A DNA stretch of 64,000 nucleotides from Perkinsus marinus ATCC 50983 (taxonomy: Eukaryota > Perkinsozoa > Perkinsida > Perkinsidae). The stretch lies in assembly GCF_000006405.1 (NCBI RefSeq), contig NW_003215582.1:622910-686909 (forward strand), in the 5' to 3' direction. Below are positions 46,069 to 59,200 of the stretch, in pieces. Position numbers and translations under genes: made by a program. A model generated the notes under the pieces. That model was not told where the DNA came from. It did no database searches and saw only the letters and a list, made by a program, of their open reading frames with translations. How positions within the stretch are numbered: position 1 is the stretch's first letter; every line of letters begins with the position of its first letter.

Positions 46069-49000
46069 ATGCCTCGTTTACGAAAACATCGACGTCGTAG
46101 TCAGGAGGGCCAGCGGGCCAGCTCCTCTCCTAAAGGCACGGTTGCCTCCCAAAAGAGCACTGTGACCTCTTCAACTGCTGCTACTCACCGTCGTAAACCA
46201 GCCCGGGGCGTCGTGGACAGCTTTACAGCTGACGACTTGGACGGAGGGACTGTCCTACAGGCCTCGCTCCAGGTGATGTCCTTCATGGTCGACAGCGGTA
46301 TTCATATGCTTCTATAGGTTGTCTTGGACCTGGGCCTGGCCGGCGAACTCCCGGCTAGAGCACGGGAACGTCGGTTACGTTTTTCGACCGGTCTGCCTCT
46401 CTTTAAGGTCTTCCTTGTACTCGAATCGAGGGCTATGCTACGGTGTGGTGTTGGTGGTCGTGGAACGTCATTCACCTTGAGGGTGGTATCACCGCAAGAT
46501 CAGCACTATGGTATTCCTTTGGATACTGCCACACTCGAGAGTGCTAGCATATGGGGTGGCTCTTTGCGGGTCGTGGTGGACTGGGGAGACTCCAAGCATG
46601 GTTGGCTCGTACATGGTCGAGTGGTGAAAATCCAACGAGCAGTTAGAGAGTGGTTTGAGCGGTCTCGAGCTCATGCGGCGGCCACTAGGCTGCAGGTAAG
46701 GAATGATTCTTGGCGGTTCCTAAAGGGTGTAGTTTACTCAGACATTTTTGAGATGTCGCCTCCTGTCGGATCTGCTACGTCGCGTTAATGGAGCTAATCG
46801 GCATCTGTCCAGCATCCGGATGACTGGGCCCATGGTACGACCCATGGCCCCGACTGTCCTAGGCTGCATCGTTCATCGCAGGTAGCAGCGTTGATTCCCA
46901 AGAGAGCCCCATCCTATATCCTGCCCATGATACAGTTGTGCTTAACTGTGGTGTCGACTGTTCCCCCTGATGCCCCTGGGATGGCTACTGCCTCCATCCA
47001 CTCACTCCTTGGACACTTCTCGGACTGGCTGCTTGGTGCCTTACGAGCCTATCTCTACTACGATGTCGTGGCGCGATACAGGGAAGCTGTCGCTGGAGTT
47101 GTTGCTGCTGTTATGTCCGATGGTGGCAGACCCTTCAAGGCCCTCACGGAACTACAGCGGATCAGACGAGAATTCTTCCTCCGTCCTCTGAAGGACTTGC
47201 TGGGCTCCCAGGTAGGCTCGTCGATGTTTCTGGGCTCAACTGTATGTCTAAGGTCAACTTGAGAGAGCTCAAGTCCCGAGTGGACCAACTAGTCGGCTCA
47301 ACTGCTGATGAGCTCCTCTTTGATCCTTCGGTTGGGCCTGAGAGGTCCCTCGTATTGGGACCATCTGATGAGAGCGAGCATGGGAGAAAGCAGGCTCTGA
47401 CGACCAGAGGGATCCAAGCCGTTCATCGGTTCGCAGGTAGCTCTATTATCCTAGGGGTATCCTTCCTTGTGCGGTGTCCATCAGGCATCATACTGTCGGA
47501 GGCTCTCTCCACTATAGAGCTGGCGTTATGGCGCCTACGTGTCTCACCCTCCCAACAGTCCTCTGCGACCTGCAATGCCGTATTAGCTAGATTTCTACCG
47601 CTGGTCAGTGGTCTGAGATGCTACTTGCTACCTTACCTGGAACAGCAGTTGCGGTCGTCGTCTTGTGGTGCATTCCTACGTTTCCTCGCACCCTTGAACG
47701 CCTCCTCCCCTCCCCTGCTCATCCCTCTGGCCCGAGACGAACTACGCATCCTCAGTGCCCAACTGCACGCCACTGCCTCGGAGTTCTTCGGCTTCACATA
47801 CTGTGAGCTCGCGCTGCAAGCAGGGGCAGGGCAACCTCGGAAAATCCTACCAGTCAGCGGCCGACTCTTCGACCTACTACCTCACCGTAAGAGCCACTCT
47901 ACTACTGGTGGCTCGTCATGGCTCTCTGCTGTCCAGCATCCTCTCTACTACAGCTTCACTGTCGTCCCAGTGCCCTTGGAAACTCTGCCTCCTGCTAAGC
48001 GACTGCACTACGACCTACTACTATCGGTCACGTCTCAATGCCCTTGGGGGGAGCATAGGGAACCCTTTACCATGGACGCTCGCAAATGGATGATGAACAT
48101 TCCCGGCTTGGGCTCGAAAGGGGTCACTCGGATAGCCTTGCCGATGGATATCATGGACGATAACTTCACAGAGATTGATAAGGATATCGGCGATGTTCAC
48201 GATGGGGCTGTTGATGAGGAGCTCTTGCCTCATCCTCATGCTGGTGGTCACCAATCTACTAAGCCTTCCCTGTTCTTCCACATGCTCCGACCAGGAAATG
48301 GAGGCGTGCTTACGGTGAGGCTCACCAAGATGCAGTTCTTTCACTACGTCCAGACCACGTGTTCAAACCGTCGGATGCCAGCGGTCAGGCGATGGGCGTT
48401 CCTTGCCCTCATGCTCTTGGGGGGCGGTGGTGGTGGTTCAGGGACGACCCTCACCATTGCTGTCCTGAGTCGACTACACGTTGTGAGGCCATTCTTTGCC
48501 CTCGAGGACAGCAGTGGAGATCGTATCATACCAGAAGGGCAGCCTCGAACGCCTGTTGTTTGCCCTTGTGTCCGAGTGGCCGGCTTATCCAAGGTAACCC
48601 TTTCTAGTCACTAGCTGTAGCCCTGCTCCTTTATCCACCGTGGAGCCAGCCCTTCCGTCTCAGGGAGTATGCCTATTTGATAGCCACAGAGCCTCTCAGC
48701 CTCACAGAGTCCTTCGGCAACCCACTCTGGAGGAGCTAGGTGATGTCTTGGCTACTCAGCCGTTGTTCCATCCTATCACAATTCAGGCTCCTTATGGTCT
48801 CAGTCTGAGGCCTCGATGGAGATAGCCCTACCCACGGAAGATGTGTCGATGAGACTCTCCGATTTGAGGAATCTAGAGAGGACTGTAGGAGAGGCCAACA
48901 GCCTTCCAACCCTCACCACGATTCCGGAACAGATTCGTTTCGATCTGCCACGCGCCGAGCCCAGCATGAGCATCGCCGTATTGTCTGCGGTGGGCAGCAA

Positions 49001-50850
49001 GCTATTGGACACATGGTCGAGAGTGAAGAATGCATGGGATGAGGTAAGGGATGAGGCTCCACGTCTGCTGCGTTGCAGTAGCGTATGGCTTAGGTGGACG
49101 ATGATGATGAGGGCCTAGAGGTGGGCAGTGACTACGAAGGGTCTACCAATGATGAGGATGAGCGTGACGAGGAGCTACTGGCCCCTGATCCGAAGTGGGG
49201 GATAGAGCTAGCTGATGGGCCCCTCACCAACAAGAAAGAATCTGAGTGAGTACTCGAATGTCGAGATTCTGCTGCCAGGAAGCGCACCTGCTGCCCTCTG
49301 GTAGGGCTCCGGACTTCGATAGTGTTCGGATGCCAATACTAGCCTATCGCTCTGTTATCCCTTCAGATTCATGTGGGACTTCATATCACCACTAACGTCG
49401 CAGCTCCCACCAGGCTACGAGCCGGAGCCTGAGGAGGAAGTCGCAGATCACCAGCGTTTGCTGCCCAAACCGGACAGGGCCAGTGCACGAGAAGGGGTAA
49501 CCTTGGTACACTGGGAGTGGCCTTCCATCCTCGTCTCAGACAAGTACATCAATGAGTGTTGGTGTCTCCTCATCTGCGGCGGCCATCGCATCAGCGACAG
49601 CGACATCTTCAGTGGTAGCTGGAGCGACTCCGATGGTGCACCATGCGGTTCGGTGTATGGGCTTACTGTATACGTCCTCGTATAGGTGTATACTTATGGT
49701 CCGATGACGCCTCCCAATAGTGTAACGTATGTCCCTATGTTCGAGTATAAGAACGGCAACATACTCATAGACCATTACCAGAAGGTAAGCAGCACTGAGA
49801 CCATGTCGTTCCAACGATGCCTCGTCCTCTGTTCAGTTCACCGTCGCCCATCCTCCGTCTGTTTGGCATTGGGCGCCTCTGCCGACGCCAACCGTCCCCC
49901 AGTCGCCAATTGTCAGCCTGCCGGCGACTGCAGCGGCTAGTGCTCTCCTCCAGGTAAACGGCATGTCTATCGCTGGAGTAAGTTTTTTCTGATCTCGCAG
50001 GGTGGATTCGCCCTGGCAACGTCTCTCTATGACCTGCAGCATAAACGCTGCTCTAAGAAGGATGTGTACCGATGTGTGGTAGAGGCCGCTAGTAGAGGCT
50101 CAGCGGTCGGGGCTTGCTGTTGGACTCTCGCCAACGTTGCTGGGGTCACTAATGTGGCCATACTTTCTGGTCAGCGACCTCCTTCAGACTGTATTAAACC
50201 TCTTTTTGTAGGCACAGTTTCCCTCCTGTGGCTGGCCCTCAGGGCCCTCACTGTCCACTCTCGAGAACAGCTCTTGTCGGATGCCTGTGTTACTCTCAGT
50301 GGGACGGCAGCTGCGGTTGCGGGTGAGTGCATCCAGCTAGTGTCGGGCTCATGCTCTCCCCAGGTTTCCTCTTCTCAACGACACTTGTCCCTTCCTCTGC
50401 CCTGCTGGCTGTCGTTGCCTCTGTATTCAGCAGTGGCATCGGCAGCAGCCTAGGAGCAGAGCTCTATACGAGGATTCGGAGGTCACTCTCATTCCTGCAT
50501 CGGTTTATTGATGACTTCGAGTCTTCAGATGGCGACAGGCTGGGAGTAAACAGCGCCTTGTACGTCTAGCCCGGATGATGCTGGGGCTACCGCGCGATGG
50601 CTCGGCCGACGAGAAGGTAATAGCCAAAGACAGGACACGTCCACACATGTTGGTCTCTTCTTTTTAGGTTGGTTCGCGATGGCGTTTCGTCGCCGGTATG
50701 GTCCATCCAGACAGACGCGGTGGTGACGGGATATCCAACGAGGACAAGAAGTTATTTGAGCTCTTTATGCTCTGCAGAGAGGTCGGCTGCCTTGTTAGAA
50801 CTGCACTAGTCAATATTGACCAATAGCTACGAGACAGTTACAGTATCTAG
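46069..50850 (+). CDS. Large protein with membrane segments and C-terminal J-like domain
   Basis: From the ATG at 46069 (MPRLRKHRRRSQEGQ) exons run through a long ORF at 47244-48614 (RAYLYYDVVARYREA just before it, later MDARKWMMNIPGLGSKGV and FFHMLRPGNGGVLTVRL). An acidic block (YEGSTNDEDERDEELL) follows, then PPGYEPEPEEEV. Near 50000-50540 there are hydrophobic helices (FALATSLYDLQHKRC, TLANVAGVTNVAIL, TVSLLWLALRALTV, VPSSALLAVVASVFSSG). The last exons join as LVRLARMMLGLPRDGSADEK / VGSRWRFVAGMVHPDRRGG / …KKLFELFMLCRE, a J-domain pattern with the HPD tripeptide. The stop is at 50848-50850. J-domains stimulate Hsp70. The 46-49 kb part is unrecognised and might be a separate gene. Confidence 0.5.
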
Positions 50851-50989
50851 TGGAGGTGCCTACTTCACTGGATACTGTAGTTGATGATCGCCCTGTCGCT
50901 CACTCTGGATAATCACAAATTGGGGGACTGTTCTCTAGACAAAAACAGTGTACACTTTCCGATTCGAGCAAGAGGGATGTTATTAGTAC

Positions 50990-51408
50990 GGTGCTCAAGT
51001 GCACGACCAAATAATTCAGATTGTCAAGCTATCCCTTGGAGAGCGACAGGCAAGCAAGGGTAAGAAAGCTGACGCTGATCAGGCGGGCGAGGTGAGCCTT
51101 CGTTCTTTGAGTGCTTCCCATCCATCCATCAGGGGCCGCTCTATCTTGAGGATGGGACTAGATTGGATAACTCAGCAGCGGTCGAGGAGCCTTTGACGTC
51201 CATCGAGACAATGGTTGGTGCCGTGCAGGTGAGAATAAGGTTAGGCCTGTCAGTATTGTACGACTGCCTCACACATCCTTAGCGATTTGCATATATGGCG
51301 ATTGTGGAGCCCCAGCTGCAGCATCAGCGGAGAATTGAGTCGGATCTGCGTAGGGCTGTACATGAGACGGTGCCCCGTGGAGTTGATGGAGAGGAAGTTC
51401 TTGATTGA
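50990..51408 (+). CDS. Short three-exon 3' gene or trailing exons, unrecognised
   Basis: Three exons connect in phase: VHDQIIQIVKLSLGERQ…ADADQAGE / GPLYLEDGTRLDNSAAVEE…VGAVQ / RFAYMAIVEPQLQHQRRIE…GEEVLD, ending at 51406-51408. The introns are 41 and 54 nt. The 5' end is not resolved: it may belong to the J-domain gene by alternative splicing, or be a separate small gene. Confidence 0.45.
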
Positions 51409-52693
51409 TTTAAGACGTATTGGATTATTAATGTTTGTGTGATCTTAAGCTGAATTTATGGAGATATGTCATATGATCTGTGTTCAACAACGCCTTCGAC
51501 TTCAAGTCACTTGTTCCTCACGGCGGGGGTCCACCATGAGTTGTAATCACCTCAATCTTGCTCATATACCAGTAAAAAACTCACCGCGATGAACACTCGG
51601 AGCGAATCACGATGAACGAGTGTCAATCGACTTATGGCTCGCGTATTACGATTCTTTCTCAAGAATGCCTCGTACTCATCTTCTTGATGTTAGTCGATTA
51701 GTGGACTGGTTTCACATTCAAATTATTCAGGATCGATGTTGTGCACTCATAGCCAGTCCAGTGGCTTCGATGGACAAGCGTGTTTTATAATGGTTCGAGG
51801 TGAAGTCGAACAATTCCAGTACTAAGTCAGCTGAACAATCTAAACATTGCTGCGATCTCGGAGTGCAAGTCGGAGTTATTCACCCCCATGATAAATTGGT
51901 TGTGATTACTCTCTTCCGGTTACACTCGAGTTGGAATCTGTTTGTAGCTGTATGTGAGAGGTGGTCACGAAAAGACCCGCGAGAGCGCCTTCATTCTTCT
52001 GGCCTGAAATTTCCAGGGACTTGACCATCGCGCGAACGCAAAATGTCATGGAGAAACGTGTGGCGTTTGTCCACCCCTCGTTGCTGGAAATATCATCCCA
52101 GATCCGCAACCCGTTAATCATCCTGACCATATCCGCGGATATGAGAGAGGTCGATTGACAGGATTACAGCCAGCGGCGTGAGTGCCGTACCGGCATTTCG
52201 TGTGTAAAAACTCGAGTTAACAAAACACCATCCCCATCATAGTGTAATTTATCTTGGCATGGTAGCATACGATAATGTTGCCATGAGATGACACTTTATC
52301 GTAAATTCATTCGCTATCATCCGTTCGGCTGCTGAGACTCGTCACATGCACAAAGTGTTTCCCACCAAACCGTGCCTGAAGGGACAAGTCTGCGTGCACC
52401 GGCCAAACTGTCGCTATACATTCATCCAACGGGGCTGCACTGCAGACCGTATTCGTATCATCTATAGCAGTGGACCGCATCACAGATGTATCCTCGGTAT
52501 CGCTATTATGCTCGAGTGAGCCTTCAAATCTGCGACCATGAGATCCTCCACTGCGGGACTATACATGACCCCACCGGCATAGTAAGCATGGTAAAACCTG
52601 TGGTGGTGCCCCCTTCCCCTTAGTACTCCTCTGGGAATCCGAACTCTGTTGGTATCTGAGCACGACTACAAGCAATGTGCATTCCCAAAGCTC
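51409..52693. other. Intergenic, no gene seen
   Basis: About 1.3 kb between a plus-strand gene end and a minus-strand gene end. Several short frames overlap here on both strands, but none can be joined. No repeat stronger than short inverted words (for example around 51700-51770). Confidence 0.4.
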
Positions 52694-53764
52694 TCACAGA
52701 GCTATCAGCTCCTTCACGCATAGGATGTCATCATCGATTCCATTAATCTCCTGCTCACAACTGGAGCCACTCCGTTGGCTGATGGACCGGGCGCTGCCGG
52801 TCCCCGATCCTGCCGATAGTCCCCATCCCTGTTCCGAATCTTTCGGGTGTGTAGTTGGAAGCCCCAGCCTGTCACACAACATAGAAGTTCCTCTACAACA
52901 CCAGCGGGCCGTTCCTCATGGTCTTCCGGCATTCACCGCTGGCCAAGACTGTACAGCTCATTACCTCTCCATGAGAGGGTCTTCCTTTGGCCTGGAGATG
53001 TGCTTCACCTAAGAGAGCTATCCAACTCCTTTGATGGGCTTTATGCTCTTCGTCTGGGCTCCACTTTTCTCTTCCATTCCATCAACTCCTTGCATTTAAT
53101 CAGTTGGTCATACGCCACCGTGAGCTGCCTCTTGTCGAATAAGACAACTGCTCGCTCATACGAATGCTTCACCGAATGCGGCCAGCGTTCTAGATTTGCT
53201 TGTGTTTCCTGCATAAGCATATCCCCTCACAGAGCCTCCCTTGGCTCTCCAACCTGATCCCTCTCTTTAAAAGAGGTCGAGACTGTCTCTATCGCATGCA
53301 TGTTATGCAGTGCACAACCAAGAGGTAGTCCAAACTTCTCCAACAGCTCCCCGGCTAGATAACTCTCGGACAGTGCAAGCGAGGCCTTGCCAGCATCCCA
53401 GTACCTATCCTCATTACTAGTCCATGTTCGCTCAAGTCGTACCGCTCACCGTATCGCTAGGTTGAAATGACCGATGATCGTCCTGATTGGCATGACCACA
53501 CGCTCAGGAACTTGCACACGCCCCTCCGCTTCGCGAAGCTTGGCGATCACCGCCTCGTCTCGAGGCCGTATGCGAAAGCACTCACGCCATTCAAATACCT
53601 AGCAACGCCACATGGGCCGCTAGAAACGAGGGAGAACTAACAGCTAGTCGCCATTCGCCGTTCCTCTCATGTGCTAGAGCAGCCCCTTTATGGGTCAGAA
53701 ATCTGGTATATGCCGATGGATGAGGAGACGCCGTTACCGTTACTGCTGCATTTGTATTAGACAT
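52694..53764 (-). CDS. Uncharacterised helical protein
   Basis: The ATG at 53764 (MSNTNAAVTVTASPHPSAY) leads into GEWRLA / VFEWRECFRIRPRDEAVI across a 43-nt intron, AEGRVQVPERVVMPIRTII, then RTWTSNEDRYWDAGKASL, ESYLAGELLEKFGLPLGCAL and HNMHAIETVSTSFKERDQ. A later exon reads ETQANLERWPHSVKHSYER and LTVAYDQLIKCKELMEWK. The last part (HPKDSEQGWGLSAGSGTG…) is Ser-rich and ends at 52694 if the frame is right. The middle recalls TPR-like helical pairs but is not diagnostic. It is followed head-to-tail by the isochorismatase pair on the same strand. Confidence 0.5.
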
Positions 53765-53889
53765 GAACTACAGTGCGGATCATAGATGTACATGTTTGAA
53801 CCCTCCAGGGGAGACAGTAGCGCTGGGCTACCCCAAGTCTTTACGAACACAAAGCATGGGCTCCTTTGACATGAGAAACAAAGTGTAGC

Positions 53890-54717
53890 CTACAAAGATG
53901 ATAACTGCGCCTCGTGAGGTGTACGCTGATTTATCGTTCTCACGATAGCCGATATATCCCTGCATAGAGAGGCCTTTATGAATCGGGAAAGATGGCGAGA
54001 CCCACTTGAATTTGGGGTGGTCCTTCGTACGCATCATATCGAAGAGGATGCTCTCACTGGTGGTCAGAACCGCTCCTGCTCGCGAGAGACGTTCGAAGGC
54101 TGTCGACCTGTCCAGCAAACGACTGGCGGAAACGCCATCTGTAACCACGAACCTGCAGGTGATAGGGCTGAGTCAATCGAGACAGGGATGAGCCTACAGA
54201 GTGGCATCTGGACGGTCTGTGAGAATATCCAATGCAGTTTGCATGATGCAGACATGAGCCTCGATACCGCACAAAATGAACTGATCTCTTCTGAGATGCA
54301 CAACATCTGCATTGAGCAGATCTGAGTGACTCACTCATGGAAATGAGTATCCAAGTACTTCTTCACCTCCTCAGTCATCATAGTAAAAGGTTTCTTGGCA
54401 AACACTGGACAGCCTTTGATATCCAAGGCGGCCACCGACCCTCCAAGCTTCTCAGGATACTGCTCTGAGAGACCAGTCGAGGACATTGACGATGAGCTTC
54501 TCACCTGTAACGACTACGGGGAAGTCGAGAACTCTGGAGGCGCTGATGAGCGTGTTAGCTGTCTGAACGATGTGTGGCTGAGCACAGCAGTAAATGAATC
54601 GATAAATGGGTGGTAACCTACCATATTCTGAATCGTCTTGGCGAAAGCATCCTGCAAATCACATACCAACAACACCGCTTTCTTAGCAGAGGATCGAGCC
54701 AGGACTTTACTCACCAT
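53890..54717 (-). CDS. Isochorismatase-domain hydrolase, copy A (ISOC1/2-like)
   Basis: ISOC proteins are cysteine-hydrolase-fold proteins of unclear substrate. The ATG at 54717 (MVSKVLARSSAKKAVLLVC) contains the catalytic Asp in VCDLQDAFAKTIQNM. Then come SEQYPEKLGGSV…, FTMMTEEVKKYL, and ILCGIEAHVCIMQTALDIL with the catalytic Cys. VTDGVSASRLLDRSTAFERL, AGAVLTTSESILFDMMR and HPKFKDISAIVRTINQR follow. All three active-site positions are thus present. Introns are about 45 nt. The neighbour at 54861-55800 is a close paralog in the same orientation. Confidence 0.85.
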
Positions 54718-54860
54718 ACAATGAGGTAATTAGAGAGCAGCCACGGCCCAAGCAGTTCCCCGTGATTGAGCAACGCAAACCAGTATGCGGTAGAACACGA
54801 TCATAGAAAGGAATGTAGGGCTGTTGAGGATTGAACACTGAACACGAAGAGCTGCTGACA

Positions 54861-55800
54861 TTAGAGTCCTTGTAGTTGGTCTTCATGGGACGTCCTTGAA
54901 TTGATTGTTCGGACTATAGCAGAAAGCTCCCTGACAGATAGCACAAGTCGATATTCATCTCGGCGTAGATGGGATCATTGCGAGATACCCACCCCTTTGG
55001 ACTTACTTGAAGTTGGCATGATCCTTAGTCCGCATCATGTCGAAGATAAGGCCCTCACTAGTGGTCAACACTGCACCCACTCTAGACAGACGATGCAGGG
55101 CAGTCGATCGATCCAATAGGCGACTCGAAGATATACCGTCGGTGACCAAGAACCTAAGGCGATACAACAATGCGACGCCAATGAGGACCGACTGCCCTCA
55201 CTACACAGTAGAGTCAGGGTGTCCAGACAGTATGTCCAGAGTAGTCTGCGCTATGCAGATGTGCGACTCGATGCCCATAAGAATGTACTGATCACGCCTG
55301 GAAGGGAAAACAGCCGGTGCTAGATGCACAACATAACTGTGGAGGTGACAGAGCAAGCGCGTACCCTCGGCATTCCTTCTCGAGATATTCCGTCACATCA
55401 TCCGTCATCATGCTAAAGGCGTGCTTGTTGAAGACTCGACAGTGAGAAGTGTCAAGCTCGGGCAACGTGTGGCCTAGTTTCTCTGGGTATTGTTCTGAGA
55501 ACCAAGTCATCGCACTATACACTTCCTTGCAGTACGCTAACGTATCAATGAAAACCTCCAAACACTACCAGTAACAACGCCTGGTATGTTCAAGATATTT
55601 GCGGCACTGAGGAGTGTATTGGCGGTCTCCACAACATGAGGCTGACCAAACGAGCGAATAACAACAGCACTCATCTACTACAACCACCCTACCATCTTTT
55701 GTATAGTCTTAGCAAATACTGGCTGCATGTCACACATCATGAACACCGACTTGGCGGCACAAGCCCTGATCATGTTGCTAGCCGCTGTTGGGAAAGACAT
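54861..55800 (-). CDS. Isochorismatase-domain hydrolase, copy B (tandem paralog)
   Basis: Same exon layout as copy A: MSFPTAASNMIRACAAKSV, CDMQPVFAKTIQKM, FSEQYPEKLGHTLPELD, RVFNKHAFSMMTDDVTEYLE, ILMGIESHICIAQTTLDIL, LLDRSTALHRLSR, GAVLTTSEGLIFDMMR and HANFKELSAIVRTINSR, with a stop at 54861-54863. Catalytic Asp and Cys are both retained, so both copies should be active. Divergence is spread evenly, which points to an old tandem duplication, not an assembly artefact. The intron before the last exon is longer (about 75 nt). Confidence 0.85.
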
Positions 55801-56255
55801 ATTTCGAAACTCAGTGGTGTAACAAAAACTGACCGAAGACCTGATGGGTCCACAGCACGATAAGACTAGTCGTGGTATTGTGAACACAACTCCGGTGAAG
55901 GTCTACATGGGGACATGAACAAAAATAGATCTCTTCCTCGAGAAGTCACTGCAGTAGTGATTGACCAGTAGTGCAGAATTAGGCGACTGTCTGTGTCGCA
56001 TGCCACCAAGAACGACGACCTTCTCTCGGGAATGACCTTGCGCACAGTCCGAAAGTACACAAAAATAGCAAGAAATAACGCGAAGAATATCACGTACTTT
56101 AACCAGATAGTAGTAGTAGTAGTCGACTTATTCTACTGAATGACTAAATGAAGGCTAGACTTTCAAAAGAGAACTACTGAATGATATGAGCTGAGGAGAA
56201 TTAGGATACCACTTATCGATGTTTATGGATGTCAACTGACAGGTATAAACGAGCA
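55801..56255. other. Intergenic with a short (TAG)n run
   Basis: About 450 bp between the isochorismatase copy B start and the glycosyltransferase stop. A (TAG)5-type run lies at 56107-56122. No exon seen. Confidence 0.5.
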
Positions 56256-59200
56256 CTACAGCTGATGATGACTACTGCCCCTATCTGATGGCACAACATC
56301 TCCACTTGACACATCATAGCCTTCCTTGGCTATGACCTCGGATGGCGAGTACGTCGCTATGCTACCCCTCCTATTCGAGGACCCACTTGTACGAGGGGTC
56401 TTGATACGAGACCGGCGAGCAGAATTAACTACAAGGAGACTACTATCCATGTGTGATACGATAGAAGTCGTCCTTACCTGTAGCACTCAACTGTGGTTGC
56501 CTCTCTGGAGTGCTGAGCTTGTCTATGGTATCACTCTCCTCCCAGACCCGGAACCAGTCCACGTCCATATGGGGTGGGCATGGTGGGATATCACGTATCT
56601 CATCTTCCCTAGTACCTATGAGAACCTCTACTAAATGATGACTGTATCCGCGGTGACCACCTATTTTGATGTTTTCCCTCTCGAAACTGTATACTAGAAT
56701 GTTCTGGCAAAGTGCCCCCAAACGGAAAAGGAGTGCACTAAGGCGATACCAGGGGAATGCAATAAACCTGCAAGGCTCCACCAGTACATAAACTACGTAC
56801 CATCTGCTCACGTAAGGATCCCAGCCCTAAGCTCCTTCCTTATCCGCAGCACGACGAGTTGGAAGACGATAAGCACAGAATAGAGTACAATAGCATTAAG
56901 ACCAATCATCACTATCAGGCCCAGCCAGTCTCGTAGGAGTAAACCACATACCAAGAAGACTCTCATCCAGTCTAAGGCGATGGCTAGTAACTGCGATATA
57001 AAAGCGTATTGTGACTGATAGGACGTCGACAATGCTGAGAGAGAAATCCCGTGGAAAGCAGATAGTATCTGCTTTTCACGGGATTTGCGTATCAGTACAC
57101 AGAGAGCGCCATACACTGCTGGACGTGAAGGTGGTCGGCGTGTAAGTCAGCAACACCAGGGCATTTGAGTTTTAACGCGGTGATGTTATCCTTGACATTG
57201 AGTAATATCGACATGACTTCACAAACGGCCACAACACGCAACGCTCGAGCAACTTTCGCGAACTGCTTCTCCTTTCGAACTCATGGTATATGAGCCGTCA
57301 TATACATATAGACACTCCATCAAAATACCCAATACTTCCAGTAACATTCCAGCACCGCCTTAATATCGGCGTTTTTATCTAGCTGAGAACCTTCCGGAGC
57401 ACTAGAGTATTAAGGTTTGAAGAACATATGATGCCCTAATCTTGAACTCTTCATATTTCACTAACCAAAGACTGACCAGACCACATTGCGTCGAGAAACA
57501 TCGAGTTGGAAATAACCCTGCCGCTATCAGAGTTACCTCTTGAAGAAAGTACGGCTTGAGCGCCCAACTGGGACCATGACATAGCGAGGACGGGTTCACC
57601 AACTCGAACAAGTAAGTGAACGTCTTCTTATGGGAAGTCAGCTCCCATGACTTAACCCTTTGACGGAACAAGAACTAACACTAGGCTACTACCGATACGG
57701 AAGAGAATATCAAAGCTACTACCTTCCAAGAACCAGGAGCATATGTTGGTACGAGAGTCTGCGCACACGAGATGATCTTGGAGTTGTCCCTTTTCTTCAG
57801 CAACAGCAACCCCATATACCTGGCGAACTCTTACCACCACGAAAATTCCGAGGGTCTCACATATCCTCCCCGTTAAAAACGGTATCGTGCTCGAAAAGTA
57901 TATCATCCAATGACTCGCGATCCCACAAAGCGATCGCCCCATGACACGATAAGCACCTATGTGTACAATGAGGACCCTAGCGACCCTGAGGACCTCCAAC
58001 CTCGAAAGCATAGCTTGGAATAACTTATGTACTGCAGCCATCTTATATTCAACATCCTGACATTGTAAAAGCAAATTAGGGCTCCCATGAGGAGACACTG
58101 CGGTAATAGGGAAATGTACCTTCAGCAGATCATATACCACCGCTGACCGTATACCATATTACCGCCTTAATATCAACGTTTTTATCTAGCTGATCTCGAG
58201 GAATGTGCAAATCATCGGGCAAAGGCACATCGTCATCAATGATCAACGCGTATCTGCAGACCCTGTGATCACTGGGCGTTGCGCTGTTACTACCTGAAAT
58301 TCGCCGTTCTTCCTGTTGAAGCTAAATAGGGTATCCAATAACGATTGCACCAATAAAAAGCGAAGGTCTTATTGCCTTCAGGAATATATAAATAATTTAT
58401 ATCGGGATGGACCTACCATAACTCGCTCTAAACCCCCCTTACATAGATGCAATACCTGTAGAGTAGCCCATTGGGTCTCATCTTGAGGCTGTAACGACGC
58501 CCCATTATCACATACAAAGATGTGACTCGGCGGGAACACAGCTAATGCTGATCTCAAGGTTTGACCAAAGGTTTCCAATTTATCCTCTGTCATGGTGGAC
58601 AAGTGACATGCTATCATCAGACAACAGTCTTGTGACATGGTTTGGTTCACTACCTACAGCGACACCCTACATATACCGAACATAGCATGCACAGCAACCT
58701 ACAAAGTCTAAGCTCATAGTGGCATCGCTTTTGTTCATAGGTAAGACCATGTCCGCAATAGGAGCCCCGCTCTCGATGTCCCGACCACTACTATCTCCAG
58801 ATGGAGCCGTGGCCGAAGACTGCCGATCTCCCAGCTGACGACGATCGTTTGACGAGGACTCCGCCACTTTATGAATTGCGTTCTGAACAACCACAGCTAT
58901 CCCAGCACAATAGGTGAAAGAATACTACCTGCAAATGGCGACTGAAAACAGGAGCGCTCGGCCACTTAACCGCGAGGCATGCAATGAGGAAGAGGAACAC
59001 ATCCAAGAGGACATCGACGAAGATGAGGACATCCAGCCAAGTTCTGACCTCCCAGAAAGATGCCTCGCCAACGAACACTTCCCATAACTGAGCGGCACCA
59101 CAGCTAACAAGGAGGTTCCTCGCGGTGATAGTCAACCACTCACCGAGCTCTGACTTCGCATTTGCTGTGGTGAGAAAAGCAGAATGAGGTATAGTAGACC

